DNA of 64,000 bases from Glandiceps talaboti (lineage: Eukaryota; Hemichordata; Enteropneusta; Spengelidae): positions 22,134,064 through 22,198,063 of the forward strand of contig NC_135558.1 of the NCBI RefSeq assembly GCF_964340395.1. The letters are read 5' to 3'. The stretch's first letter is position 1. Every line of letters starts with the position of its first letter. The position numbers and the translations under genes were made by a program. Below the pieces are notes generated by a model. The model had not been told where the DNA came from and made no database searches. It saw only the letters and a program-made list of their open reading frames with translations. Shown one piece after another: positions 37,546-49,984 of the stretch.

Positions 37546-38475
37546 AAATTAATATTAGAAATCAGGAAAATCGCGAGAATAAAATTGATTATTCGTCCTT
37601 TTCCCGGTGGTTTTCTTTAAGGTTTCTGTAATGTATATGACAGGTGACATAGCAGTTATTTAAAATTTTGAATATAACTGACACGAGAAGAAACAGTCAT
37701 ACAATATAAATACAAGACAAGTTATTTTGACAATTTCAAATGGTTTGATTACTTGAACTAAGTACTTGACGTTTACATACTGTACTCATAATATTCAAAT
37801 TTAAAATTGATTTTGAATCAATGACCACGATTTGAAAATCCCACATTCAGCTGATCATATCTAACTTACCATAACCGGTGCCAGGATATGACATATGATT
37901 TTTTTTATAATACTTAAAAATTTAACAATTCGATGATCCATAAAATACCTTTAATACAATACTCATTACTATATGTACATTGATGTTAATAGACTACAAA
38001 ACAATTACATTTACTAGGAATAGCCATGTAGTTTTAAAGATTCATACGGGGTAGGTAAGCCTATTGGCATGTCAAATCTTAATGACATCACGTAAGAATG
38101 TCAATACAAAAGGAAAGGGTGTGAACTAAGCATCGACATTACTACACTGTCATCGACACACCTGCCTAATAATTGATAACAAAGTGATCACGTATTTAAT
38201 CAGTGGATCGAGGTTTAAATAGAGGCTTTAAAGTATTACGGTGCATTTAAGTTCCTAATTACGTGAATATAAAAATGCTTGTAATAACCGGACAGGGCAA
38301 TTAAGTAATGGCCGGACAGAACAATTAAGTACTAAACCTTTATGTGTGTTGTAATCTTTGCTGATCCGCGAAGCAATGCCGTACGTTCATACTCTGTCAA
38401 CGTTTTTATTTCGCACTCCACATCATACACAATCATCATGGCTATCTGCAAAAGAAACTTCCTTACATTTGCACT

Positions 38476-38477
<2 letters not shown>
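37546..38477. other. Unique AT-rich DNA, nothing recognised
   Basis: No gene or repeat is supported before the GACA run. Confidence 0.6.

Positions 38478-38522
<45 letters not shown>
38478..38522. repeat. (GACA)n microsatellite
   Basis: About 11 GACA units. The ORFs across both strands (TDRQ and CLSV repeats) are incidental. Confidence 0.97.
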
Positions 38523-38524
<2 letters not shown>

Positions 38525-39916
38525 CAAATACAAAAGCCTGAAATAATTGTCAAAATATGAATAGACGAGAGATTTTACAGATAGGATCTACAGTCAAACA
38601 ATGCGTATCATGTAAAAACATCGTTGACATTTGTTGTAAACTTACAGTGACGAGGAACATTATACTTGTTTGAAAACCGTTCATCCACAGTCGACAACTT
38701 TCAAATTGGCCCTACAAAGATTAACCAAAGGTTACAACACAAAACAATACATACACAAATTAAGCAACTGATTACAATGAACCAAAATATTAGGAATGAA
38801 TTACAACTATGTCTTAATTCAAATAACAAACGTTGTACAAAAAAGGCGGAATGATGCAAATGACGAGGTCGTGTGACCCTTAACGGCACGATTAGACGTC
38901 TATAGATTACTTTACCTAACGGTACGTTTAGTTTGTTATTAGACATAGGCATGGACAATAGTCCGTACAAATACCTTCTTATTTACATATACCAATATTT
39001 CGTATTTTATCTCACCATCAGCTTGGCGTACATTCAGCAAAACTGTCGATCATTCTTGCTGCATTGTCACAATAAGATGTCATATGCCACATGACTAAGT
39101 ATGTAGTATAAAGATGTAAAGTAGTGAGATGAGCTTGTAATTGGAAATAATGTCGATTGACTAGTTATATGGACCACGACAATTTACAAAACCATGACAA
39201 GATAAACTAGAAGTGCGATATATTTACTGACACTAGTTTTTACAAAATTACATATAGAGGCTCACCCAACATGTACAGTTAAAAAACCACGATCGAGACC
39301 TTAAATAAAACAAACGTAATTTGGTGCGACAGATTCTTAGTAACACTGCTACATTTTATCATCTGGCTCAATATGAATATTGCTAACAGTGCCACATTGC
39401 ATCGTCTGCCTCAACAAAAATGTTAAATGTAGCAAGGTTGGTAATATTTTTGTTGAGTAGGACGATACATCTATCAAATGTAACACTGTTGGTAAGAATT
39501 TCTATCGAGGCAGATGTCGTTTTGTTTCAGGTCTCGTGATTTTCATCGTAATTATCAGAACACTGACAATTTTTACGACTGATATTTATTACATGCATTA
39601 TAACGCATCTTATGACTGAGAAAAGTGTGGCTGTACACATATACATAAATACGTTGTACCAGCCAAAAGGAAATCAACAATATAGGGACAGGTGTTCAAA
39701 CATTGGCAATATAGGCAGTGTGTACTGGAAGCAGCTGGATCATGATAAATATAAAAGTGTTTTTGCAGGACACTAAGCCAACAACTTACTCGTTCTCATT
39801 TCATCATTGCTACAATAACTCGTGACACTACGGATGTAATTACACATGATCACAACAAACTGACATCAATTGCGGCTTGCACGATAAACAGTCACGTCTA
39901 CTGGTGTGCTAGTCAA
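38523..39916. other. Unique DNA, nothing recognised
   Basis: Short ORFs at 38666-38854 plus and 38701-38970 minus overlap each other and have no motif. Confidence 0.55.
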
Positions 39917-40110
<194 letters not shown>

Positions 40111-41384
40111 GGATAAAAATATCATACTCCGCGGTTGGGGACAGTGTCAGAGTCAAGGAAATTTAAAACATATCTTAAAATTGATGGCCCCCTGAGCTTG
40201 TTGTTATTGTACACGTAATGATATTCACAAAGTCGTTGACCGTATATGCTCTACTGCCAACATCCATGACTAAATTGAATCAATACACAGTTCAGCAATC
40301 TTTTACAGTTAAAAGACAAACAGATTCCGGAGAAAACTCAACAAAAACACATAATGGTCCTCTTAGATTCTAGAAACGTTCAGTGAAGTGAACCTAGTCG
40401 ATTCTATTTCATCAACTACGAGAAATAACCACGGAAGTTAAAACATTATACAGATGGGTACGGATTGAGAATGTATGTTGATGGAAGCTGCGGGCAATAA
40501 CGAGGTAAATGACCTCAAGGGTATACTAGAGCAAATACACTATACACATGAAATACTAATCCCTTGAACGTATTGGTATATAACAGATTAATGTCACTTG
40601 GAAAGCACTGCATATATACTATGTACAGATATACCAATCAATCGTGCAATTATTATATTATTATGATCAGGGTATTAATAATGTCTGTTAAAACACGCAT
40701 TTGTGCAAGTTCTAAATTAAAACGAAGAAGACTTCATGTAAATGAAAACAAACATTGTTTTAAAGTCACAAATGATAACCAAATCTGTGATTGTTTTACA
40801 ACCAATGATAATCGATTCAGTTGTGAATCATAAATAGACCTAACAGTGTTAGCGTAATTCCATACGCGTCAAATCGAAATCAAATTGTGTCAACCATGAA
40901 ACCCTGTGTAAAATAAGTCTGTAGATAATGAAATCACTAACTTGCATAATGGAATGAGCGCACGTGATTTCATACAAAAAGCAATGCACAGTGGAGTACT
41001 GTGTCGCATTCCAGTTGAAATGAACATATAATTAATCTATTTCAAAACTAGAGCGTGTCGTGTTTATTTCATACAGCTAGCAAGCTTAATATTCTGTTGA
41101 TTGCACGTTAGGAAATGAAATTACCTAGAATCGATTGCTTTGAAATGGGGACACAACGTTCACATACCAAGCTGCTGCTGCTGCTGCTGCTGCTTAGATT
41201 ACGCCACCAACAAAATCCCCAAGTGACTTTCCTCTTTCGAAAATGGTTTCCAAATCATGTCATTTATAAAGCAATGCTATTAGGGAAACTAGTTGGTTTT
41301 ATGGCATATAAATTGTACATAATAGGCGCAATCAGTCAGTTAACATGTACTAAGTATTTGCCATAAATGCATTGTGTTACTTAC
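40111..41384. other. No gene supported; likely intron of the adjacent minus-strand gene at its right end
   Basis: Contains a (CTG)n run at 41171-41194. The short plus ORFs at 40564-40833 and 41115-41366 have no motif. If the exon at 41385-41755 is real, the part next to it is intron. Confidence 0.5.
41171..41194. repeat. (CTG)n trinucleotide repeat, about 7-8 units
   Basis: Pure CTG run following AAG. The run is short, and lies in the presumed intron of the minus-strand gene. Confidence 0.95.
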
Positions 41385-41386
41385 TT
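41379..41386 (-). other. Splice donor AA|GTAAGT
   Basis: Perfect match to the metazoan U1 consensus in its intronic part, placed exactly where the acidic reading frame would otherwise meet a stop. Confidence 0.55.
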
Positions 41387-41755
41387 GTCAGAGTCATCAT
41401 CACTAAAACATGCATCGCAGTCAATATCCATGTCCACTATAGCCGCTGATTCAGGTTCTGCCTCTTCCTCTCCAGTTTCTTCTTCCTCTCTTTCACTATT
41501 TGGCAATCTCATGCGTCTAAGTTCGTTGGCGTTCTCCTCTGAAATACTTGCCATCGGCCACATGAAGCACACAGACTCCCGCACCATACTGTGAAGACCA
41601 ATATTTCTTTTTGAGGTTATTTGACTCAACTGTGGGTCAACGGTTTTGGCTTTTTGGATGAAGCCAGCCCAATGCTTCCGTAGAGTACGTGCTCGACTGG
41701 AGGTTTTGGATTCCTCGTTTCCTTGTCGTTGTTGCATTTGAGACGATTTTTCCAT
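41385..41755 (-). CDS. Probable coding exon of an unrecognised acidic-tailed protein
   Basis: The minus frame starts at ATG 41755-41753 in a favourable context (A at -3, G at +4). It runs 123 codons and ends at AA|GTAAGT, with the donor GT at 41384-41383. The TAA that appears to end the ORF is the intron's own GTAAGT. The peptide begins MEKSSQMQQRQGNEE, has a basic middle (ARTLRKHWAGFIQKAK) and ends in an acidic tail (EREEEETGEEEAEPESA, then DMDIDCDACFSDDDSD). Unlike the rest of the window it is not low-complexity repeat. The frame stays open upstream to about 41924 without another ATG. An acceptor-like TTTTATTAG (exon would start at 41855) leaves the option of an internal exon with about 33 further residues. 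I do not recognise the family. No downstream exon could be identified in the window. Confidence 0.5.
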
Positions 41756-42448
41756 ATTTGGGACTATCAAGCATAAATGGCTAGGGAATAATTCAAACAC
41801 AGTCGATAGTAGCCATCTGCTTCGGTTTAATTCATTCACAAAGAACCCGGCTGACCTAATAAAATATTGCAAAGAAACGACGGAATTCAAAATTGCGGGA
41901 CATTCGATCGCAACTGATCGCTTTCAATTATTCAATCTTCCAGGACCCTTAGCTTCACATTTATTATTGTTAGAATTGTTAACTGATGCAATATTTTTCG
42001 TACATGTGCAGCGCACAGAAGATCAAGAATGTAATTAAACAATATGAATGCCCTGAAGCATCCCTAGCAGTTAAATGTTCACACAGTATAGTCAAATTAA
42101 CAGATCTGGGAGAAGTAGCGTGATATCCACGGCAAATGACAAATCTCTGGTAAATATCCAACCATGACTGTTTCTGAAAATGTTGCAGGTTATGCTTCCA
42201 CAAATACGATATCGTGTGAGCTTATATTGCAGGCGTACTCTATGTATTGTATTTTACCTATCGTATACATATACAGTGAAGGGACTCCGTCAAGGTATTA
42301 TCGCAAGCCTGCAGCCGTCTCAATAAGACTGGCGTCAAGCTCCATGTGCCTCCTACTGGTTTGGCGTACAACATCCGTCATTCATACAAGACTTCCAAAA
42401 TTGTTCTTCTTAGTAACAACAAAGTGCTCAATTCCTAGTTCTGCTGCA
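41756..42448. other. Upstream of the minus-strand exon; no further gene seen
   Basis: This would hold the promoter and 5' UTR, or an upstream intron, of the exon at 41385-41755. No TATA box or clear promoter is evident. Short ORFs here show no motif. Confidence 0.4.
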
Positions 42449-42449
42449 G

Positions 42450-42493
<44 letters not shown>
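42449..42493. repeat. (GTT)n trinucleotide repeat, about 15 units
   Basis: Uninterrupted GTT run directly after CTGCTGCA. Confidence 0.97.
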
Positions 42494-42823
42494 AAACGCC
42501 AGGTGTTCTGTATATGATGATAGTGCAGTCAATTGTAAAACAATCTCATTAATTCAGCCGGTGATAACATCCTAGTAGAGGAGTGATTCCAATAAGTGGC
42601 CACGCTCATTTACCACTTTCCACTTTACTCCCGAAATGCAAGTTCCGATATATTTCATAAAAACACAGTTCACTCACTTAAATCCACAGTGGACTCTCTC
42701 CCCCAGCGACCGAATGAGTTAAGCTTCACGAAGACCCTTTAACTTCTCGGAAATCTTCACATGTTGTCCGATTAGTCTGCTAAGGTTTCAGTTCCGTGAT
42801 GCGTTTTCGCCTTTGTACATTTT
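42494..42823. other. Unique DNA, nothing recognised
   Basis: No ORF, repeat or RNA gene seen before the next element. Confidence 0.6.
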
Positions 42824-42864
42824 TACCTCCCATAAGGATACGGGAGGTATTAAAAGGGGAACGT

Positions 42865-42933
<69 letters not shown>

Positions 42934-44128
42934 CGTGTGTGTCTGTGTCATCATTTTCTAAACATCGGCTGGCTCAAATGTAATGAAATTTGGAATATAT
43001 AATCTTTAGGGTAATGACTAAACTAGGTTTGGAGCCAGATCTGTTAAGATTTAATAAGAGAAATTTGCATATTAATGAAATCAACTAATAAGGTTATATC
43101 TTAAGAATGCACACTTCAAATTCAACATAATTTAGTACATACGTTAACCATAAGAAAACACATATATCCTATCAAGTTTGTTGATGTACCTTACAGTGTT
43201 AATGAATAATTTGCATAATTAATGATTTTCGGTAATTAGGCTATATCTTAAGAATACATACTTCAATTCCAATATAATTCAGTACACACGTTAACCATAA
43301 CAATCGCATATGTCCTGCTGTAAAGCTTGTTGATTTACCTTTCAGTGTTAATGAATAATTTACATAATTAATGATTCCTGGTAATTAGGCTATATCTTAC
43401 GACTGCATACTTCAATTTCAATACAATTTAGTACATACGTTAAACATAACAGCGTGCATATCTCCTATAAAAGTTAATTTCGTTTGAAGAGTTAGTGAAT
43501 AATTTGCATAATTAATTATTTTCGGTAATTAGGCTATATCCTAAGACTGCATACTTCAATTTCAATATAATTTACTTCATACATTAAACCTAACAAAGTT
43601 TATACGTCCTATAGCGTTTGTTGTACCATCACAGTGTTAATAACTAATTTGCATGATTAATGATTTTTGGAATTAGGATATATCATAAGAATGCATACTT
43701 GAATTCAATATAATTTAGTACGTACGTTAACCATAACAAAGCGGATGTGTCCTATAAAATTTTTGATATAGCTTACAGTTTTTATGAAAAATTAGCATAA
43801 TCAATGATTTTAGGTAACGAGGATGTATCTTAAAAATGCAAGCTTCAAATTTCGTATAATATGGTACATATATCAACCATAATAATACACACCTGTCCTA
43901 TGAAGTTTATTCCTACAACTTTTACCTTTAATGAGTATTTTGAATAATGAACGATATTCAGTAATTAAGCAGTATCATGCACTCTTAAATTCCGTATAAT
44001 CTGGCACATAAATTAACCTAAGAAAGCACGCTTGTCCAAAAAAAGCCTGTTCCCATAGTTTTTTAGTTTATTGAGTTGTTTGCATAATTATTGATTCCCT
44101 TACAGGAGGCATTCAGTTTAAATCTGGT
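42824..44128 (+). mobile_element. Tandem-core interspersed element, copy 3 (longest)
   Basis: The 5' end has ACCTCCCATAAGG with a small inverted repeat (ATACGGGAGGT), then (GTCT)n at 42865-42933. Next come CATCGGCTGGCTCAAATG and about six to seven ~145-bp monomers (43060-44090). Each monomer carries AATAATTTGCATAATTAATG, GGTAATTAGGCTATATC and ACGTTAACCATAACA. The 3' end is CCCTTACAGGAGGCATTC, running to CTGGT at 44128. It is the best copy for defining the family. No protein is encoded. Confidence 0.8.
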
Positions 44129-45949
44129 ATATATGTATAATGAAAATGGATGCAGTTTTGCAAAAAAGGTTTTGCCAAAGCATAATCTACGGAGAAACAG
44201 TTTGATTTTATTTGAGGAAGAGAAATAAAATAATTTACGGCATAATTGCAAAATACAGATACTGTTGGCAGACGAAACGACAAAAGCCATTCAATGTAAC
44301 GGAGGCTTACGCTCTGTAAGTGGTGATAAGAATGCTATCCATTGAATACTTTTGGTGACTTCCGACGTTGGCGTCAGTTTATCTTATCTTTGTTAATATA
44401 CCGTCACCACCTGATACAAAATAGTCACGAACTAAGAAAATAATGAAATTACCACAATTATTTTCTAATATTATTATATTTGATACTTAGAATTAAGCAA
44501 ATATGTATTATTGATCTCAGTTGGTACAATATTCATATTTAAGGTTCTGTTGACACGTAATATACCTTCATATCAAATTGTAGGATTCGATGTCGTTTGA
44601 GGAAATGTGTGTTTATGCAAACTGTCTTTTAGTTGTGCGTTGATTTATGTATATATGCTAATCACATATATGTCGTTTCAAATCAACGGAATTAATAGTC
44701 CGGCGATGCATGACGAACATTAGTATTTATGAAAGTTTTTATCATGGAGGACTACAGCTGATAAATTATACACATCCCTGGGGTATGCTTGTAGGAGATG
44801 ACGGTCTTATAAACTGAGATTCATTGTCGCTGAATTATAACAAGCTGTCTACAAACATCTAACCTTCCAAATTGCAATGTGATTGCCGCGCTATACATTT
44901 ACCGAAACAAACAACCTAAGTCACATCTTTAAGCCTTCTTGCCCCACTTGCCGTTTTCCTCCCACCCCTACCCCACACCCATCCAACCATTTTGTTCACT
45001 TTCTTTATTCTGTTTAGTTTTATAGCACATGAATTTACGATATAAGCTTTCAAGGGAGCAGTTTGTACATTTGAGTTTTAATTCTTCCATATTAAACTGC
45101 TTACAGTGTATTTATGTTACGCCAATTTCGCAAATGCATTTTGATATCTACAAACTATATATGAACACGACAGAACGTCAGGTGTCAAAGTAACCAGGTT
45201 TACATAAGTCCATTATCAGTAGGTACTATTGAATATATATGTTGCCCATAGCTGTTCAGTAATAATCTCCCTCAGATTTATGGATTGATAAACAACCTAC
45301 GTGTATTTGCAAACAGATATTCAGGGAATCAACAGCGTCATAGTTTCTCCTATCCGACAATTCCCCTGCGTGCATCATATATTCGTAACAGATAAAGGCA
45401 TATGACGGCAACATAACACGCTTTGACAGGGCTACCAGGCCAATTTATTACATTTCTTTGTCGTTAAATGAAAACAATTTTGAACACGAACCTATCTATC
45501 TTTTTGTAAGCTATTCAGTGGTCGTCAGTTGAACATTTTGAATAGTACACACAAAGCTGTATTGATAGGTTGCCATGGTGTTACCATGGATACGTAAAAT
45601 ACTACAATCTTTCTGAAAGATTAGAGTAAAACAAGTTTTATACTATTTCTATCTTTTGCTATTATTATTATTTTTCTCAGGCTAACCGCAAAACGACTGT
45701 AGATTTTATCTCACATTTGTCTTTCACTTTAAAGGACTATATTCGGTATTTCATAGAACCTCTCTACCAAACACATGAACCATCTGATCATTTCCGTACT
45801 CATTTACACTGAAAAGGCACGTCACTTTAGGAGTGAGATCAATAGTTCAATGTGAAATAAACAACTAAATTCTTTTAATTTCAGTGTGGAGGTACGAGGC
45901 GCCGAATGTAGTGCTATCGTAAGTGACTCCCATATAATGGCAAATAACG
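44129..45949. other. Unique AT-rich DNA, nothing recognised
   Basis: The 75-codon minus ORF at 44063-44290 straddles the element end and is not credible. No other structure seen. Confidence 0.6.
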
Positions 45950-46320
45950 CACGTTTGAAAATAAATGGCACGAGCATAAAGGTAAACGGTGCATTATGAA
46001 AGTAAATTACACACACATACGGCAAATGATGCATGTATGGAAGTAAATGACATAATGTGTCCGTGTATAAAAAAAGTGTACTTCCATACATGCATTATTT
46101 GCCCTATGCGTGTGTCATTTCCTTCCATACATAAATTATTTGCATTATGTGTGTGCCATTTACTTCCATGCATGCATGCATGCATGCATCATATTCCTTA
46201 TCTGTGTGCCATTTACTTCCATGCATGCATCATTTTCCTTATATGTGTGCCATTTACTTCATACATGCATCATTTACCTCTAAGCGTGTGTCATTTATTT
46301 TCATATACATGCATCACATC
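45950..46320. repeat. Degenerate 42-bp array with an inverted left part
   Basis: At about 45955-46050 the unit lies on minus (GGAAGTAAATGACA orientation). From 46078 it continues on plus (CATTTACTTCCATGCATGCA). The switch creates a hairpin with arms at 46021-46045 and 46079-46103, 24 of 25 positions paired. Confidence 0.8.
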
Positions 46321-46604
46321 GTATCTAAGACCAAAGGGCTTGTTTGTTTTGTATGTAACTTAGTGTATATATTTCTTACAGAAAACTTGTTTTCAGATGT
46401 TTTTGTTTTATTTTATTTTCTGTTTTGTAGTTTATATGTTGTGTGTCTGGGCCATTGGATTAAGACTAGTTCCACTGAACTATTTCCATGGCCCTCACCA
46501 TGGAGGGTGACCATGCAATACTAAATTATATGTTTGTCATGTACACTTTCCCAGTCTAAGTTCTGTCATTCTTTTTGGTGAAAAATAAAATGAGTTAGAT
46601 TTGC
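46321..46604. other. Non-repeat segment inside the 42-bp array
   Basis: About 280 bp unrelated to the 42-bp unit separate the degenerate and homogeneous parts. It may be an insertion or original flank. It includes CCATGGCCCTCACCATGG, a partly palindromic stretch near 46487-46504, and an A-rich AAAAATAAAATGAG end near 46580-46594. Confidence 0.55.
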
Positions 46605-47530
46605 CTTCTGTATGTGTCATATACTTTCATAGTGAATCGTGTGCCTTGGGATTGGAGTGTGTCAGTTACTTTCACACGTTCATAATTTGCCTTGTGTGTG
46701 TATTTATTTTTATGATGCACTATTTACCTCTACGCGTTTGTCATTTAGTTTCATACATGCACTATTTACCTCTACGCGTTTGTCATTTAGTTTCATACAT
46801 GTACTATTTACCTCTATGCGTTTGTCATTTAGTTTCATACATGCACTATTTACCTCTACGCGTTTGTCATTTAGTTTCATACATGTACTATTTACCTCTA
46901 TGCGTTTGTCATTTAGTTTCATACATGTACTATTTACCTCTACGCGTTTGTCATTTAGTTTCATACATGTACTATTTACCTCTACGCGTTTGTCATTTAG
47001 TTTCATACATGCACTATTTACCTCTATGCGTTTGTCATTTAGTTTCATACATGTACTATTTACCTCTATGCGTTTGTCATTTAGTTTCATACATGTACTA
47101 TTTACCTCTACGCGTTTGTCATTTAGTTTCATACATGTACTATTTACCTCTATGCGTTCGTCATTTAGTTTCATACATGTACTATTTACCTCTACGCGTT
47201 TGTCATTTAGTTTCATACATGTACTATTTACCTCTACGCGTTTGTCATTTAGTTTCATACATGCACTATTTACCTCTATGCGTTTGTCATTTAGTTTCAT
47301 ACATGCACTATTTACCTCTATGCGTTTGTCATTTAGTTTCATACATGTACTATTTACCTCTATGCGTTTGTCATTTAGTTTCATACATGCACTATTTACC
47401 TCTATGCGTTTGTCATTTAGTTTCATACATGCACTATTTACCTCTATGCGTTCGTCATTTTCTTTTAGTTTCATAAGTATTTGTGTAAATTACTCTCATG
47501 CATGCGTCATTTACCTTTATAAGTGTGTCA
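46605..47530. repeat. 42-bp minisatellite, about 18 regular copies plus degenerate ends
   Basis: From 46710 to 47478 the units are nearly identical: TTTCATACATGCACTATTTA, CCTCTACGCG, TTTGTCATTTAG. Two dimorphic sites recur (ATGCACT/ATGTACT and CTACGCG/CTATGCG). Since 42 is divisible by three, three frames remain open over the array, including a 14-residue MKLNDKRVEVNSTC repeat on minus. The agreement of three frames argues against any being selected. Confidence 0.95.
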
Positions 47531-48105
47531 CTTACGATAGCACGTGTACATCAATTATTTTATATTCGACGCCTTGTAGTGGAGTTTTAAAACCATTTTA
47601 GTTTTCATCCTACAAAATCAATGCTACTTTTATTGGAATCTGTTTTGTACCAGCCCAGAATAGAAATATTACTGAAAAGGTCGTCAAATTGAGAAATGGA
47701 GGAATTTTCGCTATATAAATGCATGGCACTACAACACATTAAGGTATCAATAAATGAGCTAGTTTTTCCTCACTACATGCTGGTTTTATATTAATAGCAC
47801 TACATATATTATGCTACTACATATTGATTTGAAATTGATTGTGCTTCCTGAAACAATTTTCAATCTTGGAAAATTAAGTTAGAGGGAGTGGGGGTCTGAT
47901 ACCTAACTAAAACAATTTAGGTTTTATTTGCTACATTGACCTAAATGAAAATTGTGCAGTTTACATAAAACAACATGATGGCATATTTTAGCAGTTGAAG
48001 TCCCTATAAAAAGGACATCAAGTTATTCAAGGGAAACGTCAAGCGTAATGTCAATCAATATGCCCTTCATAATTAACACACGCGTGCGCGCACACAGGCA
48101 TGCAT
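47531..48105. other. Unique DNA, nothing recognised
   Basis: No supported gene or repeat. Confidence 0.6.
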
Positions 48106-48213
48106 GTATGTATGTATGTATGTATGTATGTATGTATGTATGTATGTATGTATGCATGTATGCATGTATGTATGTATGTATGTATGTATGTATGCATGTA
48201 TGTATGTATTTAT
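48106..48213. repeat. (ATGT)n microsatellite
   Basis: ATGT units with several GCAT interruptions. Confidence 0.95.
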
Positions 48214-48326
48214 GCATTAGATAGCTCATAATCTTACATTATTTTAGGCTGATCGTATTTGTCACGGAAATGAAGGGTACCTGAGAGGCAAAATGCAAAA
48301 ATACCTAATTAAACGATGTATACATT

Positions 48327-48612
48327 CACTCGTATCTCGTTGGTCAGGAACCATATATACACTCCATAATGTAGCTTACGACGTATCTAGTTGGTCAGGA
48401 ACCATACACTCCACAATGTAGCTTACGACGTATCTAGTTGGTCAGGAACCATACACTCCATAATGTAGCTTACGACGTATCTAGTTGGTCAGGAACCATA
48501 CACTCCACAATGTAGCTTACGACGTATCTAGTTGGTCAGGAAACATACACTCCACAATGTAACTTACGACGTATCTAGTTGGTCAGGAAACATATATACA
48601 CTCCACAATGTA
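48327..48612. repeat. 47-bp minisatellite, 6 copies
   Basis: Units contain ACGACGTATCTAGTTGGTCA, GGAACCATAC and ACTCCACAATGTAGCTT. The two end copies carry an additional TATA (ATATATACACTCC). Confidence 0.95.
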
Positions 48613-49984
48613 ACTTTCTTGCACCGTAAGGATTGCCTTATGGTGTGTTTGCTTTCTGACGAATGTAAACGACGCAGGTAGGAGACTGTAGGACTCAACA
48701 AGACTTCAATTCTATGGATTTGGTGAAAGCAATGACAGTAGTTGGTACCTTACACTTACGGCACCCCTGTTGAGATATTCATGAAAGTAGGAATTATCCT
48801 GAGCATGCTTTGCAAATGACACACTAAATGATGTGTTGACAGTGTATATAGTTCGTCAACACAAAGAATGAAGCAAAGACAGTGTCTGTACCTTGTCTAT
48901 ATGTTGGTGAGTGTGTGTATTCCTACATCCTGGATAGTAATGTTTCGGATCGTAAAATTGTTGGTATGGTGCCTTTGTAAGTGTTATAAATATATCACCC
49001 AATGCTTCACAATTATTAACCAGTATTATGTTATTCTGTAATCAGTCTTTTGTTATATTAAAACTAATTATTTTCTATTCAGTACATTTAACAGCATGAC
49101 TCCATTATTTGTTGGAACTACATGTACACGTACATAGTACAGTTGTAAACAAACAATCGACATCCCAGACCACATGATTCACAGATTTGTAACCTATTAT
49201 AATAACGGGGAGACCCACTTTATGCTTCTCGTGTAGATTATATGATGCTGATGGCAGACATCTATTCATCCTATTTACGTCACTCACAGAAGCCATTCCT
49301 ATTTGCAATCGTGTTTAAAGCTGGAGTCCGTCCGTACCTTTAATAAGGTAAAGTAATCTGAAACGCCAGACATCTTTAAAATCTATAATTATAAATGTAC
49401 TGTAGATGTTGATACATTGGCATAACCTACTACGTAGATGACATACTCAACAAAATTCTTCATTTTAAACACCAAATAAACATATTGTCTAATCAGTATG
49501 CGTTGCATGTTTACTCGGTGCGATAATCTCCCGAGGATAAGCTGGTAGGAACATGTGAGTGTAACACACACCCTTCGTAATTATAAGGTGGGAAATGTTT
49601 TCATTTAAATACAGGATTGCATAGTAGAAAGGACACCGTCTCTTTCTTTAATCAAATCAAGAGAGTGAATGTCAAGCCAGGGAGAGAAAATGATTTATTC
49701 ACCCACAAAATATTCAAATCAAATTATCACTAATATTCTGACGAAATTAGTCATTTTCATATTATTGGACAAGTTTGCTTACTTACCATGGTAACAACAA
49801 AATATGATAACTTGTTCTGTAATACAAATAGTTTTTAGTAATAACCATATAACCACAATAATTTTGAGTAATACGCTGGTGTTTTCTTTTTAGACTGTGT
49901 GGACATACCTGATATTATACAACTAACAGTGTGTCTGTATATTTATTGCCATGATCAAATACCAAAATCTCATTACCTTACTAT
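48613..49984. other. Unique DNA, nothing recognised
   Basis: Short minus ORFs at 49105-49308 and 49389-49571 have no motif. Confidence 0.55.

Noticed and set aside
46639-47601. 320-, 291- and 254-codon ORFs over the 42-bp array
   Set aside because: Three frames on two strands are open at once because of the 42-bp period. No unique domain is present.
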